DNA of 64,000 bases from Ipomoea triloba (GCF_003576645.1 NC_044918.1:29466308-29530307); one strand, 5' to 3'; shown: positions 51,787 through 63,511, numbered from the stretch's first letter. A program made the numbers and translations. The notes: generated by a model not told the origin, from the letters alone.

Positions 51787-53114
51787 TGTTGGAAATTTGC
51801 ACTAAAATGACATTTTAAGTGGCCATTTTGTGGTATAAATATATGTGGGTCCACTTCCGATTTTGGGTCGGGTCAAAGTGGATTCAGGTTCTTCGTTCTT
51901 AGACGAAGAGATCGATATATTATACGCTCAAAATGGAAAATGGATGAATGAGAAATTGATTCTCAAAGTAGACCCATTTGAGATGGAATTCAAGTGTGGA
52001 AAAGCTTATGTAGTTTGTCCCACATTGGTTTGGAATGAACTTTTGCACCACTATATATACAAGGGACTTTTTATGACTATGTAACTTGTATAGCATAGAT
52101 GCTCTCTCTCGCGCGCAGGGGGGGTGCAAATCAAATCCCAAAATGAGTTCGAAAGGCTTGAACTCGTGTGCGCCGGCACCTACGGACACGAATGTCGTCC
52201 GGAAAACGGAAAATTGGCAGGCTTTGTGGGCTAAGTTATGCCATATCCACATGAGATCAAATTGATCTCTCGTTCGAGACATCTAATACACTGACCTCTC
52301 GAGAGGTAGTTCAATGTCTCGAACCAAGTCGCGTACAAGGGCAATATCGCGCAGCCCGGGTCGGCGCGTGCGTTCACTGTCTCGCTGCAGTGCGATGTCT
52401 CAAAGCTAGCACTTCTCGACGTCTCGCGGCACGAGCTATGTCTCGAAGGTACGCAAATATGAACGATGTCTCGAACAGCGCCTTTGGTGACCTCTCGATT
52501 GCGACCGTTCAGAAATGACTCTTAATATTACGGAATTAATATGATTAATTCTAATCATTATTTCAGAGTTTATTTCTTGATTAAATGGATTAGTAGTGGG
52601 TGTAAATAGGTTGCTAGTGGGTGGAGGTTACGAATGGGAATTAAATGCCAGATTTAATGCAATGATCCCATCCTTCACTATATATTCGTTGTGAGCAGCA
52701 GGTTTGAAAATGACACACCAAGAACACACGAATACACTGTTTTCTCCCTTAAAACCCTGCTCATATTTCCTTCAAGCCATCTGCGTTCATCCCACGGTTT
52801 AGTTCGCCGGGTCCAAGTTTGTGTGCTCAAACGGCGGATCGTAGCACGTTTTATCCTGGGAAGCCTAGGCCGTAACGTTCCAGCACCTCGGGAAGCGGCA
52901 AATAAGGTTTTAAGGATAGTGACAACACGACTCGTGCTTTCAACCACCCCGAAGGCCATACAGTTCACCTTGCTCGTATCTTCTAATCCTTTGTGGATTA
53001 TTTCCGTGTAATTGTTCAATCCTACGTGGATTATTTTTTTCCCTTGTAATTTGTTTTGTTTTCATTTTTCCAATTTCTTGTATTTCCGATTGTCAGAGAA
53101 GACTTTCTCTAACA
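51787..53114 (+). repeat. Left LTR of the copia element (1328 bp)
   Basis: Contains a TATA-like CTATATATTC near 52678 and, upstream, five TGTCTC motifs (52315, 52378, 52396, 52439, 52467) plus one inverted GAGACA (52276). About 400 bp of its early part (about 51861-52260) is missing from the right LTR. Conversely it lacks two short segments (20 and 17 bp) that the right LTR has. Confidence 0.9.
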
Positions 53115-53171
53115 ATCTTAAAACCTTATATCTTCTTCTACTCCTTCTGACTTTCGGATTTTTGGAAAGAA

Positions 53172-55374
53172 ATGGAAAACGTGTTGCCAGTAGCCAACCT
53201 TGGGGATGAAAATCCTAATGTTGTCGAAAACAACAGCGGGGGGAATGGCAACAATGTTGCACAATCCCAGGCACAAGTGAACGTAGGTTCACAAGGGGGT
53301 GTCAGTTCGGGGGGGTATATCCCCACGATGAGGGTACCTACGGTACCAAGTGGTTCGGCTGAAAAGCCGGACAAGTTTTCTGGAGCATTTTTCAAGAGGT
53401 GGCAGCAAAAGATGCTGTTTTACCTCGCTACTCTCGGCTTGTCAAGGTTCTTGACCGAGACGGTTTCAGTGGTTAAGGAACAAGACCCTCACTCGGTAAT
53501 GGCTGTTGGGCTTTGGAAGGATTTTGACTTCCTTTGCCGCAACTACATTCTGAATGGGTTGGTTGACTCCCTTTACGATGTTTATCGTAAAATTGGCACG
53601 GCTAAGGCACTGTGGGAAGCTTTGGACCACAAGTACCGAAGCGAGGATGCCGGGGCCAAGAAATTTGTTGTTGGCAGGTTGTTTGATTTCAAGATGGTGG
53701 ATTCAAAAATCGTGCTGAGTCAAGTTGAAGAGTTGCAATTACTCTTTGACGAGATTCGTGATGAGGGCATGCCGATTAGTGAAGCCTTCCAAGTGGCATC
53801 CATGATCCACTTGCTGCCTCCGGGATGGAAGGACTTCAAGAACTACCTGAAGCACAAGCGGAAGGAGATGAGCCTGGAGGACCTGATCCTGAAGCACAAG
53901 CGGAAGGAGATGAGCCTGGAGGACCTGATCCAGCGACTCCAAGTCGAGGAAGGAAACAGGAAGGACCTGATCCAGCGACTCCAAGTCGAGGAAGGAAACA
54001 GGACCAGTGATGGACAGCGACTCCAAGTCGAGGAAGGAAACAGGACCAGTGATGGAAGAGGACCTCTCGTGGGAGGTGCCAAAGCCAACGTGGTGGAGCA
54101 CGGGCAAAGCTTCAAGAAGGCCAAGAAGGGCAAGAAAAAGCTGGGTCCGAAAGGTGGTGTTTCCAAGGGCAAGTTCCAAGGAAAATGCTACAATTGTGGC
54201 AAGATGGGCCACAAGTCGATGGAGTGCAAGGCTCCAAAGAAAAAGAACAAGGGTTCTGAAGCCAACATGGTTGGTGATATGAGCCAAAAAGTGGCTGATA
54301 TTAGCCTTTCGGCTATGGTCACAGAGGTGAACCTGGTGGGCTCCAACCCGCGCGAGTGGTTCATCGACACCGGTGCAACGAAACATCTATGCTGCAATCG
54401 GGAGATGTTCAGCACCTTTGAGGCCGTTAAGGGCGAGAAGGTCTGGATGGGAAACTCTGCTCAGTCCAATGTTGAGGGCGTGGGCAAGGTGATTCTGAAG
54501 ATGACTTCCGGGAAGAAACTAACATTGAATAATGTTTTGTATGTTCCGGACCTTAGGAAGAATCTTGTTTCTGGCTCGTTGTTGAACAAGCATGGATTCA
54601 AGATGGTCTTCGAATCTGACAAAGTAGTTTTGTCAAAGTTAGGGATGTTTGTTGGTAAGGGCTATGTAACTGACGGGCTTTTTAAGCTCAATGTAATGCC
54701 GATTATCAATAAAAGCAAAGTTAATTCCGTTTACTTGCTTGAGTCTTCCAATTTGTGGCATGGTAGACTAGGTCATGTTAATTTTAATTCTATGCGTAGA
54801 TTAATTAGCATGAACCATATCCCTAATTTTCAAGTTAATACAAATAAGTGCGAAATTTGTGTTGAGGCAAAACTAACGAAAGCTCCCTTCAAATCGGTTG
54901 AAAGGGAGATTGAGCCACTAGAATTGGTCTTCAAATCGGTTGAAAGGGAGATTGAGCCACTAGAATTGGTACATAGCGATTTGTGCGATTTTAGTGAGCC
55001 ACTAGAATTGGTACATAGCGATTTGTGCGATTTTAGATCGATTCAAACGAGAGGTGGTAATAAATATTTTATCACGTTTATCGATGATTGCGCACGTTTT
55101 TGCTATGTGTATTTGCTAAAGAGCAAAGACGAAGCCAAGGAAAAGTTCATTCTTTATAAGGATGAAGTGGAAAACCAACTTAATCGAAAGATTAAAAAGG
55201 TTAGAAGCGATAGAGGTGGTGAGTACGAAGTATCTATCGGTGACTTCTGTGCGAGTGTTGGAATAATACACGAGCGTACTGCACCTTATGCACCTCAATC
55301 GAATGGTATCGCCGAACGAAAGAATCGTACATTGAAAGAGATGATGAATGCGATGCTTATAAGTTCGGGCCTAC
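53172..55374 (+). CDS. Copia gag-pol, first part (gag, protease, integrase), truncated
   Basis: The frame opens at an ATG 57 bases after the left LTR and runs to the n at 55375, about 734 codons. Gag shows a UBN2-type region ([20 protein letters not shown]) and a zinc knuckle [14 protein letters not shown] (C-x2-C-x4-H-x4-C). The protease active site is [11 protein letters not shown]. Integrase has the HHCC finger ([12 protein letters not shown] to CEIC) and catalytic-core blocks [18 protein letters not shown] and [11 protein letters not shown]. The proteins would form the particle and carry out cleavage and insertion. Five exact 42-bp tandem duplications (starts 53847, 53920, 53973, 54887, 54954) each insert 14 residues in frame; the last two disturb the stretch leading to the first integrase aspartate. 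The frame stops at the n, short of the integrase C-terminus. Confidence 0.88.
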
Positions 55375-55375
55375 N
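55375..55375. other. Assembly gap (single n) inside copia pol
   Basis: One n stands where the integrase C-terminal domain and the linker to reverse transcriptase should be. The frame on the right resumes in a different part of the polyprotein, so a sizeable piece is missing, not one base. Confidence 0.85.
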
Positions 55376-57048
55376 GTAGTAAACGGGTGAGAGTTGAAAA
55401 ATCATTTGGTCCCGATTTTCTAACTTACTTGTTAGAGTATGATTCGAATACTCTAACTTGTTTGATAGAAAATGAACCAGATTTTCTCTCTTGCTTGATT
55501 GAAAACGAACCTCGGACTTATAAAGAAGCTGTGACTTCTACGGAGGGTCCAATGTGAAAGGAAGCGGTCAAAAGTGAAGTGGATTCTATCCTACAGAATC
55601 ACACTTGGGAACTTGTTGATCTTCCTCCAGGATGTAAACCTTTAGGATTCAAGTGGGTCTTTAAAAGAAAAATGAAACCGGATGGTTCCATCGAGAAGTA
55701 TAAGGCTCGACTTGTAATCAAGGGTTACAGGCAACGAGAAGGCCTTGATTACTTCGATACGTATTCTCCTGTGACGAGAATAAACTCCATTAGGATGATC
55801 CTTGCCATAGCCGCATTGCGGAATTTGGAAGTTCATCAAATGGATGTGAAAACGGCTTTCTTGAACGGTGAATTAGATGAGGAAATCTATATGGACCAAC
55901 CCGAAGGGTTTGTGGTTCCAGGCCAAGAAAAGAAAGTATGTAAATTAGTTAAATCGCTCTATGGTTTGAAACAAGCGCCTAAGCAATGGCACGAGAAGTT
56001 TGACCACTCGATGTTAACTAATGGGTTCAAAATAAACGAAAGTGACAAATGTATCTACGTTAAGGAAACGGTAGATGGCTACGTCATTCTTTGTTTATAT
56101 GTGGATGATATACTCATCATTGGCAGTAATGATCGAATGATCAAGTCTACCAAGAACATGTTAAATGCAAGATTTGACATGAAGGATATGAGTTTGGCTG
56201 ATTTAATCCTCGGGATTAAAATCATTAAAAGACCTGATGGTCTTGTGTTGAGCCAATCTCATTATGTTGATAAAATCCTTGAAAAGTTTAACAAGGATGA
56301 TAATCAATTGGCTAATACACCGTTTGATACAAACGTTCAATTAACCAAGAACCACGGAGAGTGTATTTCTCAAGTAGAATATGCTCGGGTAATTGGTAGT
56401 TTGATGTATCTTATGAGTTGTACAAGGCCGGATATTGCCTTTGCTGTTAATAAACTTAGCAGGTATACTAGCAATCCCGGTGTGATTCACTGGAAGGCAA
56501 TAGTAAGGGTTATGAGATACTTGAGGTATACTCGTGATCTCGGACTGCACTATGTAAGATATCCTGCTGTACTCAAAGGGTATAGCGATGCTAGCTGGAT
56601 ATCTGACATTAAGGATTCTAAATCCACGAGTGGTTATGTGTTTACACTAGCCGGTGCAGCCGTTGCATGGAAATCTTCCAAGCAAACAGTAATAGCTAGA
56701 TCCACAATGGAATCAGAAATGATTGCCTTGGACAAGTGCTGTGAAGAGGCTGAATGGCTACGCCATTTTTTGGAAGATATTCCTACTTGGGAAAGACCTG
56801 TACCTCCAATTTGTGTGCATTGTGATAGTCAAGCAACAATTGGGAGAGTAAAGAGTCAAATTTATAATGGTAAGTCTAGACATATGCGTCGTAGACATAA
56901 CACCATTAAACAACTCCTCGCAACTGGTATTGTCTCGATTGACTTCGTGAGGTCAATAGACAATATAGCGGATCCGCTAACCAAAGGGTTGAGCAAAGAA
57001 GTTGTCGAGAAGTTGGCACGAGGAATGGGTCTAAAGCCCTTGGACTAA
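55376..57048 (+). pseudogene. Copia pol, second part (reverse transcriptase, RNase H), with a stop
   Basis: A frame resumes right after the n and meets a TGA at 55555-55557 just upstream of the conserved [20 protein letters not shown] block; it then stays open to 57048. Reverse transcriptase blocks include the catalytic [29 protein letters not shown] and [20 protein letters not shown]. The RNase H part has [20 protein letters not shown] and HCDSQATIG, with [15 protein letters not shown] near the end. From the ATG at 55579 the open part is 489 aa. The TGA probably replaced a tryptophan codon. The active-site residues themselves look intact, so the damage is recent or an assembly error. Confidence 0.88.
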
Positions 57049-57630
57049 AAATTCCATAGTGGATACCCAACCTAGCTGGCACCTAGGTTCAATGGGACAA
57101 CTAAATTATGGAATAGCGTGTCACTGTGGGGGTCCCCGGACTCCCTACCACTCCTCGTTAAAACAGTGACTCCCGATCGAGGCTAGCACATTAGTGCTTT
57201 AATGATTCGAGTGTATTTGACATATGCTATGTATGCAATGTCAATTGACATATGTTGAGTTGCGGGAAACTCGAGAAAGAATCACCTATGTGAGAGAGAA
57301 GTGAGGGTCGCTTCAAAGGAGAATTGAAGAGGCTTAATTCTTTAGAAACTCTTGCAGAACCAGGAACGGTGTCCCACGACCAAAATGGGCACAGTCGTGA
57401 GAACAAAACGTGGTTGGAAGGTTCCTGTGTGAGATTTGTCAATGTCTACACAAACGGCAGTCGGTTCAAAGACATCGCGTTCTACCGTACAGCTAGTAGA
57501 GTACATAGATCTCATGAGGCAAGGTTCAAAGGGTTACACCTACCTTTGCTATGCAGGAATCAACCGTTGAACGCAGTTGTTTCCGTTTTCTAAAATACCC
57601 TTGAAAATCATTTTCATTCATGTGGGGGAT
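57049..57630 (+). other. Copia 3' untranslated region and polypurine tract
   Basis: Non-coding stretch between the pol stop and the right LTR, ending in the purine tract GTGGGGGAT (57622-57630) that would prime plus-strand synthesis. The open frames here are chance. Confidence 0.75.
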
Positions 57631-58595
57631 TGTTGGAAATTTGCACTAAAATGACATTTTAAGTGGCCATTTTGTGGTATAAATATATGTGGGTCCACTT
57701 CTGAATTGATCTCTCGTTCGAGACATCTAATACACTGACCTCTCGAGAGGTAGTTCAATGTCTCGAACCAAGTCGCGTACAAGGGCGATATCGCGCAGCC
57801 CGGGTCGGCGCGTGCGTTCACTGTCTCGCGGACCAATTTGATGTCTCGCTGCAGTGCGATGTCTCGAAGCTAGCACTTCTCGACGTCTCGCGGCACGAGC
57901 TATGTCTCGAAGGTACGCAGATATGAACGATGTCTCGAACAGCGACTTTGGTGACCTCTCGATTGCGACCGTTCACCTACTAGATCCGTTCAGAAATGAC
58001 TCTTAATATTACGGAATTAATATGATTAATTCCAATCATTATTTCAGAGTTTATTTCTTGATTAAATGGATTAGTAGTGGGTGTAAATAGGTTGCTAGTG
58101 GGTGGAGGTTACGAATGGGAATTAAATGCCAGATTTAATGCAATGATCCCATCCTTCACTATATATTCGTTGTGAGCAGCAGGTTTGAAAATGACACACC
58201 AAGAACACACGAATACACTGTTTTCTCCCTTAAAACCCTGCTCATATTTCCTTCAAGCCATCTGCGTTCATCCCACGGTTTAGTTCGCCGGGTCCAAGTT
58301 TGTGTGCTCAAACGGCGGATCGTAGCACGTTTTATCCTGGGAAGCCTAGGCCGCAACGTTCCAGCACCTCGGGAAGCGGCAAATAAGGTTTTAAGGATAG
58401 TGACAACACGACTCGTGCTTCCAACCACCCCGAAGGCCATACAGTTCACCTTGCTCGTATCTTCTAATCCTTTGTGGATTATTTCCGTGTAATTGTTCAA
58501 TCCTACGTGGATTATTTTTTTTCCTTGTAATTTGTTTTGTTTTCGTTTTTCCAATTTCTTGTATTTCCGATTTTTAGAGAGGACTTTCTCTAACA
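57631..58595 (+). repeat. Right LTR of the copia element (965 bp)
   Basis: Matches the left LTR from TGTTGGAAAT to CTCTAACA except for a deletion of about 400 bp after GGGTCCACTTC and two short extra segments (near 57832 and 57976). By eye the aligned parts differ at roughly a dozen positions. Six TGTCTC motifs occur between 57750 and 57940. Confidence 0.9.
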
Positions 58596-58600
58596 ATAAC

Positions 58601-60771
58601 CTTACTCGGTTCACCTTGACAATTTCCATTATATAATGAACATTTCTTGTCGAATATGATGAATTCTATTACGACATTGTTAAAATTGCTATTTTACATG
58701 ATTAAAAAAAAAAAAGATATAGTAATACTTTAATGATCAAATCTACAATATGTGAATAATTAAAGTAGGATCAAACTTTAAAAAATAATGTTTCACCATC
58801 TAAAGTGAGAATATAAGTAGATTTTTTTTTTTAAAAAAAAATGTGAGTGAGATAGGCCAATTATGATAATGAATAAATAAATAGAGTTTGTTACTAGTAG
58901 AGTTTGCTTAATTTTTTTGAAAATAAAAAACTGAATGATATATTAAAGTGCATCAAAAAAATATTAGGAGATTAGCCACTCTAGTCAAGATATGAGCAAA
59001 CTTATTCTTAGATCGTCGAATAAACTCAAACGATCACTCTAAAAACGTTGTACCAATAGCAGTGTGGAAATTCTCCTCCAACTACTTTTGGGTTCTTACT
59101 GAGCGTAAGGTGGTAAAACATAATGTATTAAAAAAAAGTTTTGTTTTCCAGGTGAGGATATGTATTAAAAAAAAAAAAAGTATTGTTTTCCAAGAATGAT
59201 GAAATTTTCTAATGATGTCTCTTGATCCGTTAAAAGACTTAAAAGTACTAGTGCTATTTTTGCCAAATAGATACTCCGTAATTTGTAAACATTTGAACCG
59301 AATTTCAAATAGGGGATTTGGTAGCTTCTTTCTAGGATATTTCAACCTCAGCCACTGTCGCCGCTTTTTTACAAACTATACTCACTCTATCGTCTTCGTC
59401 TTCGTCTTCAACCGTCATCCGTCGCCGGCCCCGTCTGCACCCTCAGGTTTGTTGTTCTCACCGGTCGCACCCCCTTTCTATAAATCTTAGTTTGTTCAAA
59501 TGTTGAATTGTTTGCCCCAAGTTTTGAGTTTTGAACTTGTGAATCCAATACCTCCAACAAAATACGATAATGATATTGTTAATTTGTTCTGTAAATAAAA
59601 TTGCTCATTCCTGACTTTGTGCAATTGTGCCCTAATTTCTCTAATTATGTTTGTATATATACATACTGTATACGCACTTGATATATATGTTTAGACAATT
59701 TTTATACCCTTGCAATAAAAGAACCCTATCTATTCAATTTTTAGTGTTTAAAGAACTCATAGCATATCTATCTGAAAAGTGCCAATGCCATTTCCATTTG
59801 CTCCCAATTTTCTCTGGTAATACTTATCTCTGGCTATTTCTTTTCTGTTTACCATTTCCACATCAAAGTTCTTAAAGAATAATCAAGAATGATGCCAAAA
59901 TCTCTTCACTTGAATAGGAATAAAAGACAGCTTGAGTATTAGAGAATTTGGATTCAGTTTACACCTACCTCACCTGGAAAATTGGCTATATACTGTATAC
60001 ACACTTGATATGCAGTGCTTCTTTTTTATTTCCAGAAATTATGCTTTGCTTATGTTCAGTTGGGATTCCTAAAATTGGTTTAGTTGGATTTATTTCTATG
60101 CTAATTAGAAAATAGAGACTGTCTAGTAAGTAGTAATTACAGATTAGTTGGATTCATTTTGTATCATTGATTAATTAATGATATGAATATATATATAATG
60201 AATGATATGATTAATTATCTCATAGTTCATCATAAACCTTGTATTGTAATTTATAATGTATTTTGTATTTGAACAATCTTATTCGTATTTGATATTTTGT
60301 ATATGAACCTTGTATTTGAACATTTTTGAATTCATTTTACCTTCGCTTCTTCGCCCCCACTCAAATGAAATTCCCTTGCTTAGTTCCTTTACCTAAAAGG
60401 TTGGACTTTCAGGTGTTTTTTTTTTTTTTTTTTAAATATACGATAGCTTGTCTTTACACTCATGTTTTTGTCGAACCTTAAGGTTTTCTTAGTTTTTATG
60501 TAAGCTACTTTTCATTTTATGGAGCTGGTAGTTCTGCCCCTTACATATGGCCATAAGAGGTGACTTATGAACTTCATATTTTTCTTTTTTTCACTTTTTT
60601 TTTTTAAATAAAAAATAAAAATCATCTCCTCATTTGATTATTTGGATTTTTGTTGGTGTAGTATTCTGCATTCAGTGGTAGGGCATGCAAGTTTTACTTT
60701 TTTAGCTAAGCATTCCAAACCTCCAATCCTTAAACCTCTCTAAATTCTCATTTCCTGACATTCTTCTTCTA
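58601..60771. other. Intergenic DNA upstream of CITRX
   Basis: AT-rich, with no gene supported. A pyrimidine- and G+C-rich stretch at 59345-59490 (repeated CGTCTT near 59391, then CGTCGCCGGCCCCGTCTG) resembles a 5' leader with a possible donor (CTCAGGTTTGTT near 59450) and could be a non-coding first exon of CITRX. This is only a suggestion. T tracts are at 60416-60433 and near 60600. Confidence 0.35.
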
Positions 60772-62552
60772 ATGCGCATAGTTTGTTGCTACGGAAGCTT
60801 GAAAAGAATGCTGCAGTTAGCCGCCGCTGGCTGTCTCTCAGTTCAGTCTGCAGCACCAATGCTTTTGTCTCCCCATTTGCAGTTCTGTTCAAAACCCAAG
60901 AATTGTGTCTTGTCGAGAACCCCTGGTTGGAATTCTTGGAGTCCTGCCATTAGATCCTCTCCACTATTATCAACCTCAAGAAAGTCCATTTGCAGACCGC
61001 CCTTGGGGAAATATGTCAGAGAAGATTACCTTGTGGTATGGATATATGTAGAGATACTTACTTTTATTACCACCTTTTTTGAGGTTTTCTTTTCATTTAA
61101 TGGATAGAGTTTGCACTGGTTTCCTGGAGCAGAAAAAGCTCTCTGCCAAAGAGATCCAAGAGCTGATAAAGGGAGAAAGGAGCGTGCCAGTGATTATTGA
61201 TTTCTATGCAACATGGTGTGGTCCTTGTATACTGATGGCTCAAGAACTTGAAATGGTAAGAAGAATCATACCTGCAAACATGATTTGTAGATTGGTCCTC
61301 TCAGATTGTCGATATATCTCATTGGCCATTGCTGCATACCATTTTCTTCATTGGCCATTGTTGCATACCATTTTCTTCATTTCTTTTCTCTTCACTCGTT
61401 GATATATGATGATTTTACCTCAGCTTGCTGTCGAGTACGAAAGCAATGCACTTATTGTGAAGGTTGACACAGATGATGAATATGAATTTGCACGTGAGAT
61501 GCAGGTAATGATAATTTCTAACTCGTCTTTGAAGAAGGATCACTCTCCTTAATAAAATCTATAAACCAAAATGATTTTGGGGGCTAATCTTTATTTTTCA
61601 TCATTAATTTGCCCCAAGTGACGTGTACATACAATCCTCAATGCTTATTAGGTGGACCATGGGCCATGCATAAGATACATTATTTCTATGCATATGGTAC
61701 ATTATTTTCTATGCATAGTACATTATTTTTATGCATAAGGTACATTATTTTTATATGTAATGTTCTTTATTTGAATGTGTACAAAATAATATGAAAACAA
61801 CTTGAGCGTTCATTATTTATATGCATAAGATTCATTAGTTATGTGCATAAGGTTCATTATTTGAGCATGTACAAATTGATTGAAGGTTGATTATTTAGAC
61901 ATGTATATCCTAAGTTTTTTTCTATTGTACATGAGGTTCATTATTTGTAGAGCATAGTTGGATTTATTCAACACACCTCACCCCCTTTTACTTAGAAATA
62001 TAATACGGAGTATTAAGTAAATCAAGGTAAAATAAAGGTATTGGGCTGATTCATTGTATTGGAACTCTGTCCCTCTTGACTTTGTTTCAGTTCTCCTACA
62101 GTAATCTATTTTGCTCGTTTTACTTAAAAAAAAAAGAAGTAAATCAAGGTTCACTATTTGTTTGCATAGTGTACATTATTTGTATGCATAAAAAGTTCAG
62201 TATTTCTGTGTATGTGTTTTGATGCATAGTTTACCGTAAAATTTGCCTACAATCCTATCTCTACTCATAAATAAGATTAGCCCATGCTTATGGAATGCTC
62301 AAGTTCTTCCCACTCAGTCAGCATCCATGCATAACCACATTAAAAGCCCTACTAACTCAAATTGCACTGGACAGTGCACTGTTTAAAATTTTAATCCATG
62401 CCAATTAAGAATGTATTGTAAATATTGTTTCACAGGTTCGAGGATTACCTACATTGTATTTCATCAGTCCAGATCCAAACAAAGATGCAATCAGAACTGA
62501 AGGTCTCATCCCAATACAGATGATGAGGGATATCATTGATAATGAAATGTAA
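60772..62552 (+). CDS. CITRX: Chloroplast thioredoxin CITRX (thioredoxin z)
   Basis: Four exons, 60772-61035, 61133-61255, 61424-61504 and 62436-62552, join in frame to 194 aa. The first 75 or so residues are rich in Ser, Leu, Arg and Cys with few acidic residues, as in a chloroplast transit peptide. The mature thioredoxin fold follows, from KYVREDYLV. The redox site is WCGPC at residues 116-120, in the context IIDFYATWCGPCILMAQELE. VKVDTDDEYEFAREMQVRGL and the cis-proline block RGLPTLYFISPDPNKDA follow, and the tail LIPIQMMRDIIDNEM is the CITRX signature. CITRX/TRX z is a plastid thioredoxin associated with the plastid-encoded RNA polymerase and needed for chloroplast transcription. A second in-frame ATG at 60808 could also start the protein. 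Intron 3 (931 bp) contains a transposon insertion. Confidence 0.93.
61639..62247. mobile_element. Minisatellite-bearing insertion in CITRX intron 3
   Basis: The segment is flanked by a perfect 9-bp duplication TACAATCCT (61630-61638 and 62248-62256), the target length of Mutator-like elements. The ends are weak inverted repeats (CAATGCTTATTAGGTGGACC against GCAAATTTTACGGTAAACT read inward). The interior is made of degenerate units of about 20-25 bp around TATGCATAAGGTTCATTATT. No protein. It leaves the splice sites of the intron untouched. Confidence 0.6.
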
Positions 62553-63511
62553 TCCATTGTGAGCACCATTACTTGAGCCCTCTATTTTTAATTGTAATAA
62601 AATTCAATTTCATGTTATTCGCATTAGAAGCCTTATTTTGTAGAAAGAATTAAAAGAAAAAATCTGCAATTCTTATATATACTAGTATTTGTACGCGTGA
62701 TGCGCGAAAGTTCATGCCCAATATTAAAACATTAATAAATATAAATAATTAAAATTTTTAATTCGAATTATATATACACTGATAATGTTAAATTTTTTCA
62801 TGTACTCAAGCATCTGAATCATGTAGAAGAATCGTATGCAAAATTTGTAAAGCATAATGTATAGTAGATCCAGAAAATGACTCTCAATTCATCCCTTTCA
62901 TTAATTGTTTTTCAATCATCGAGAGAAGGGAGAGAGTATAACAATTGAATATTCTAGAGAGAAGAAAACAAGGTCCAAAGTCCTTAACTTGAAGGGCTAG
63001 GGACCTTTATATAGGCCCAATACTCGTACAGTACACCGAACATACGTATAGAGTACTAAGGGCCGTATATCAGGGGTATATTCCCTATCATACACAAATA
63101 GTACTCAAAAAAAAGTATATGTATTTTATACACACATATACGATTTACCATTCATAGAAATTTAATTAAAATATAATCAACCATTAAATTAATTATATGA
63201 TGATTTTAATAAAATAATAACTAAGGAATAGGAAAATGATATGATAGATATAGGTATATGATAATAATGATGGAGTTAAAAATTAACGGTGTTATAACGG
63301 TGTAAGGGTAGTTTTGTATAACAAGAATGTAGTAGGGATAATTTTGTCTAATAACATTAAAGTGTACAACATTTAAAGTAAAATATATACATTTATTATC
63401 ATACAAAAAGAGGGACATAAATCAATGATATAACATTGATTGAGACTTATTATGTTTTTAGATATATAAATACACGCACTAATTCTCTATGGCAAATTTT
63501 TCATAATATAC
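62553..63511. other. 3' flank of CITRX and AT-rich intergenic DNA
   Basis: Probable 3' untranslated region in the first 80 bases (ATAAAATTCA near 62600). The rest is AT-rich without a recognised gene. Confidence 0.35.

Larger units (their letters stand above)
51787..58595 (+). mobile_element. Ty1/copia LTR retrotransposon
   Basis: Both ends are clear. LTRs at 51787-53114 and 57631-58595 begin TGTTGGAAAT and end CTCTAACA, and the element is flanked by the perfect 5-bp duplication ATAAC (51782-51786 and 58596-58600). A gag-pol frame runs from 53172 to 57048, in the order gag, zinc knuckle, protease, integrase, reverse transcriptase, RNase H, which defines copia. A purine tract (GTGGGGGAT, 57622-57630) precedes the right LTR. 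The usual initiator-methionine primer site (TGGTATCAGAGC) is not visible after the left LTR. The frame is damaged at 55375 and 55555, so this copy is not autonomous as assembled. Confidence 0.93.

Noticed and set aside
53739..54386. 215-aa minus-strand frame opposite gag
   Set aside because: It is a shadow of the copia gag-protease frame; leucine-rich repeats in it mirror the 42-bp duplications.
58172..58629. Frames of 106 and 156 aa shared by both copia LTRs as genes
   Set aside because: They are LTR sequence, present in each LTR, with no domain; repeat copies explain their conservation.
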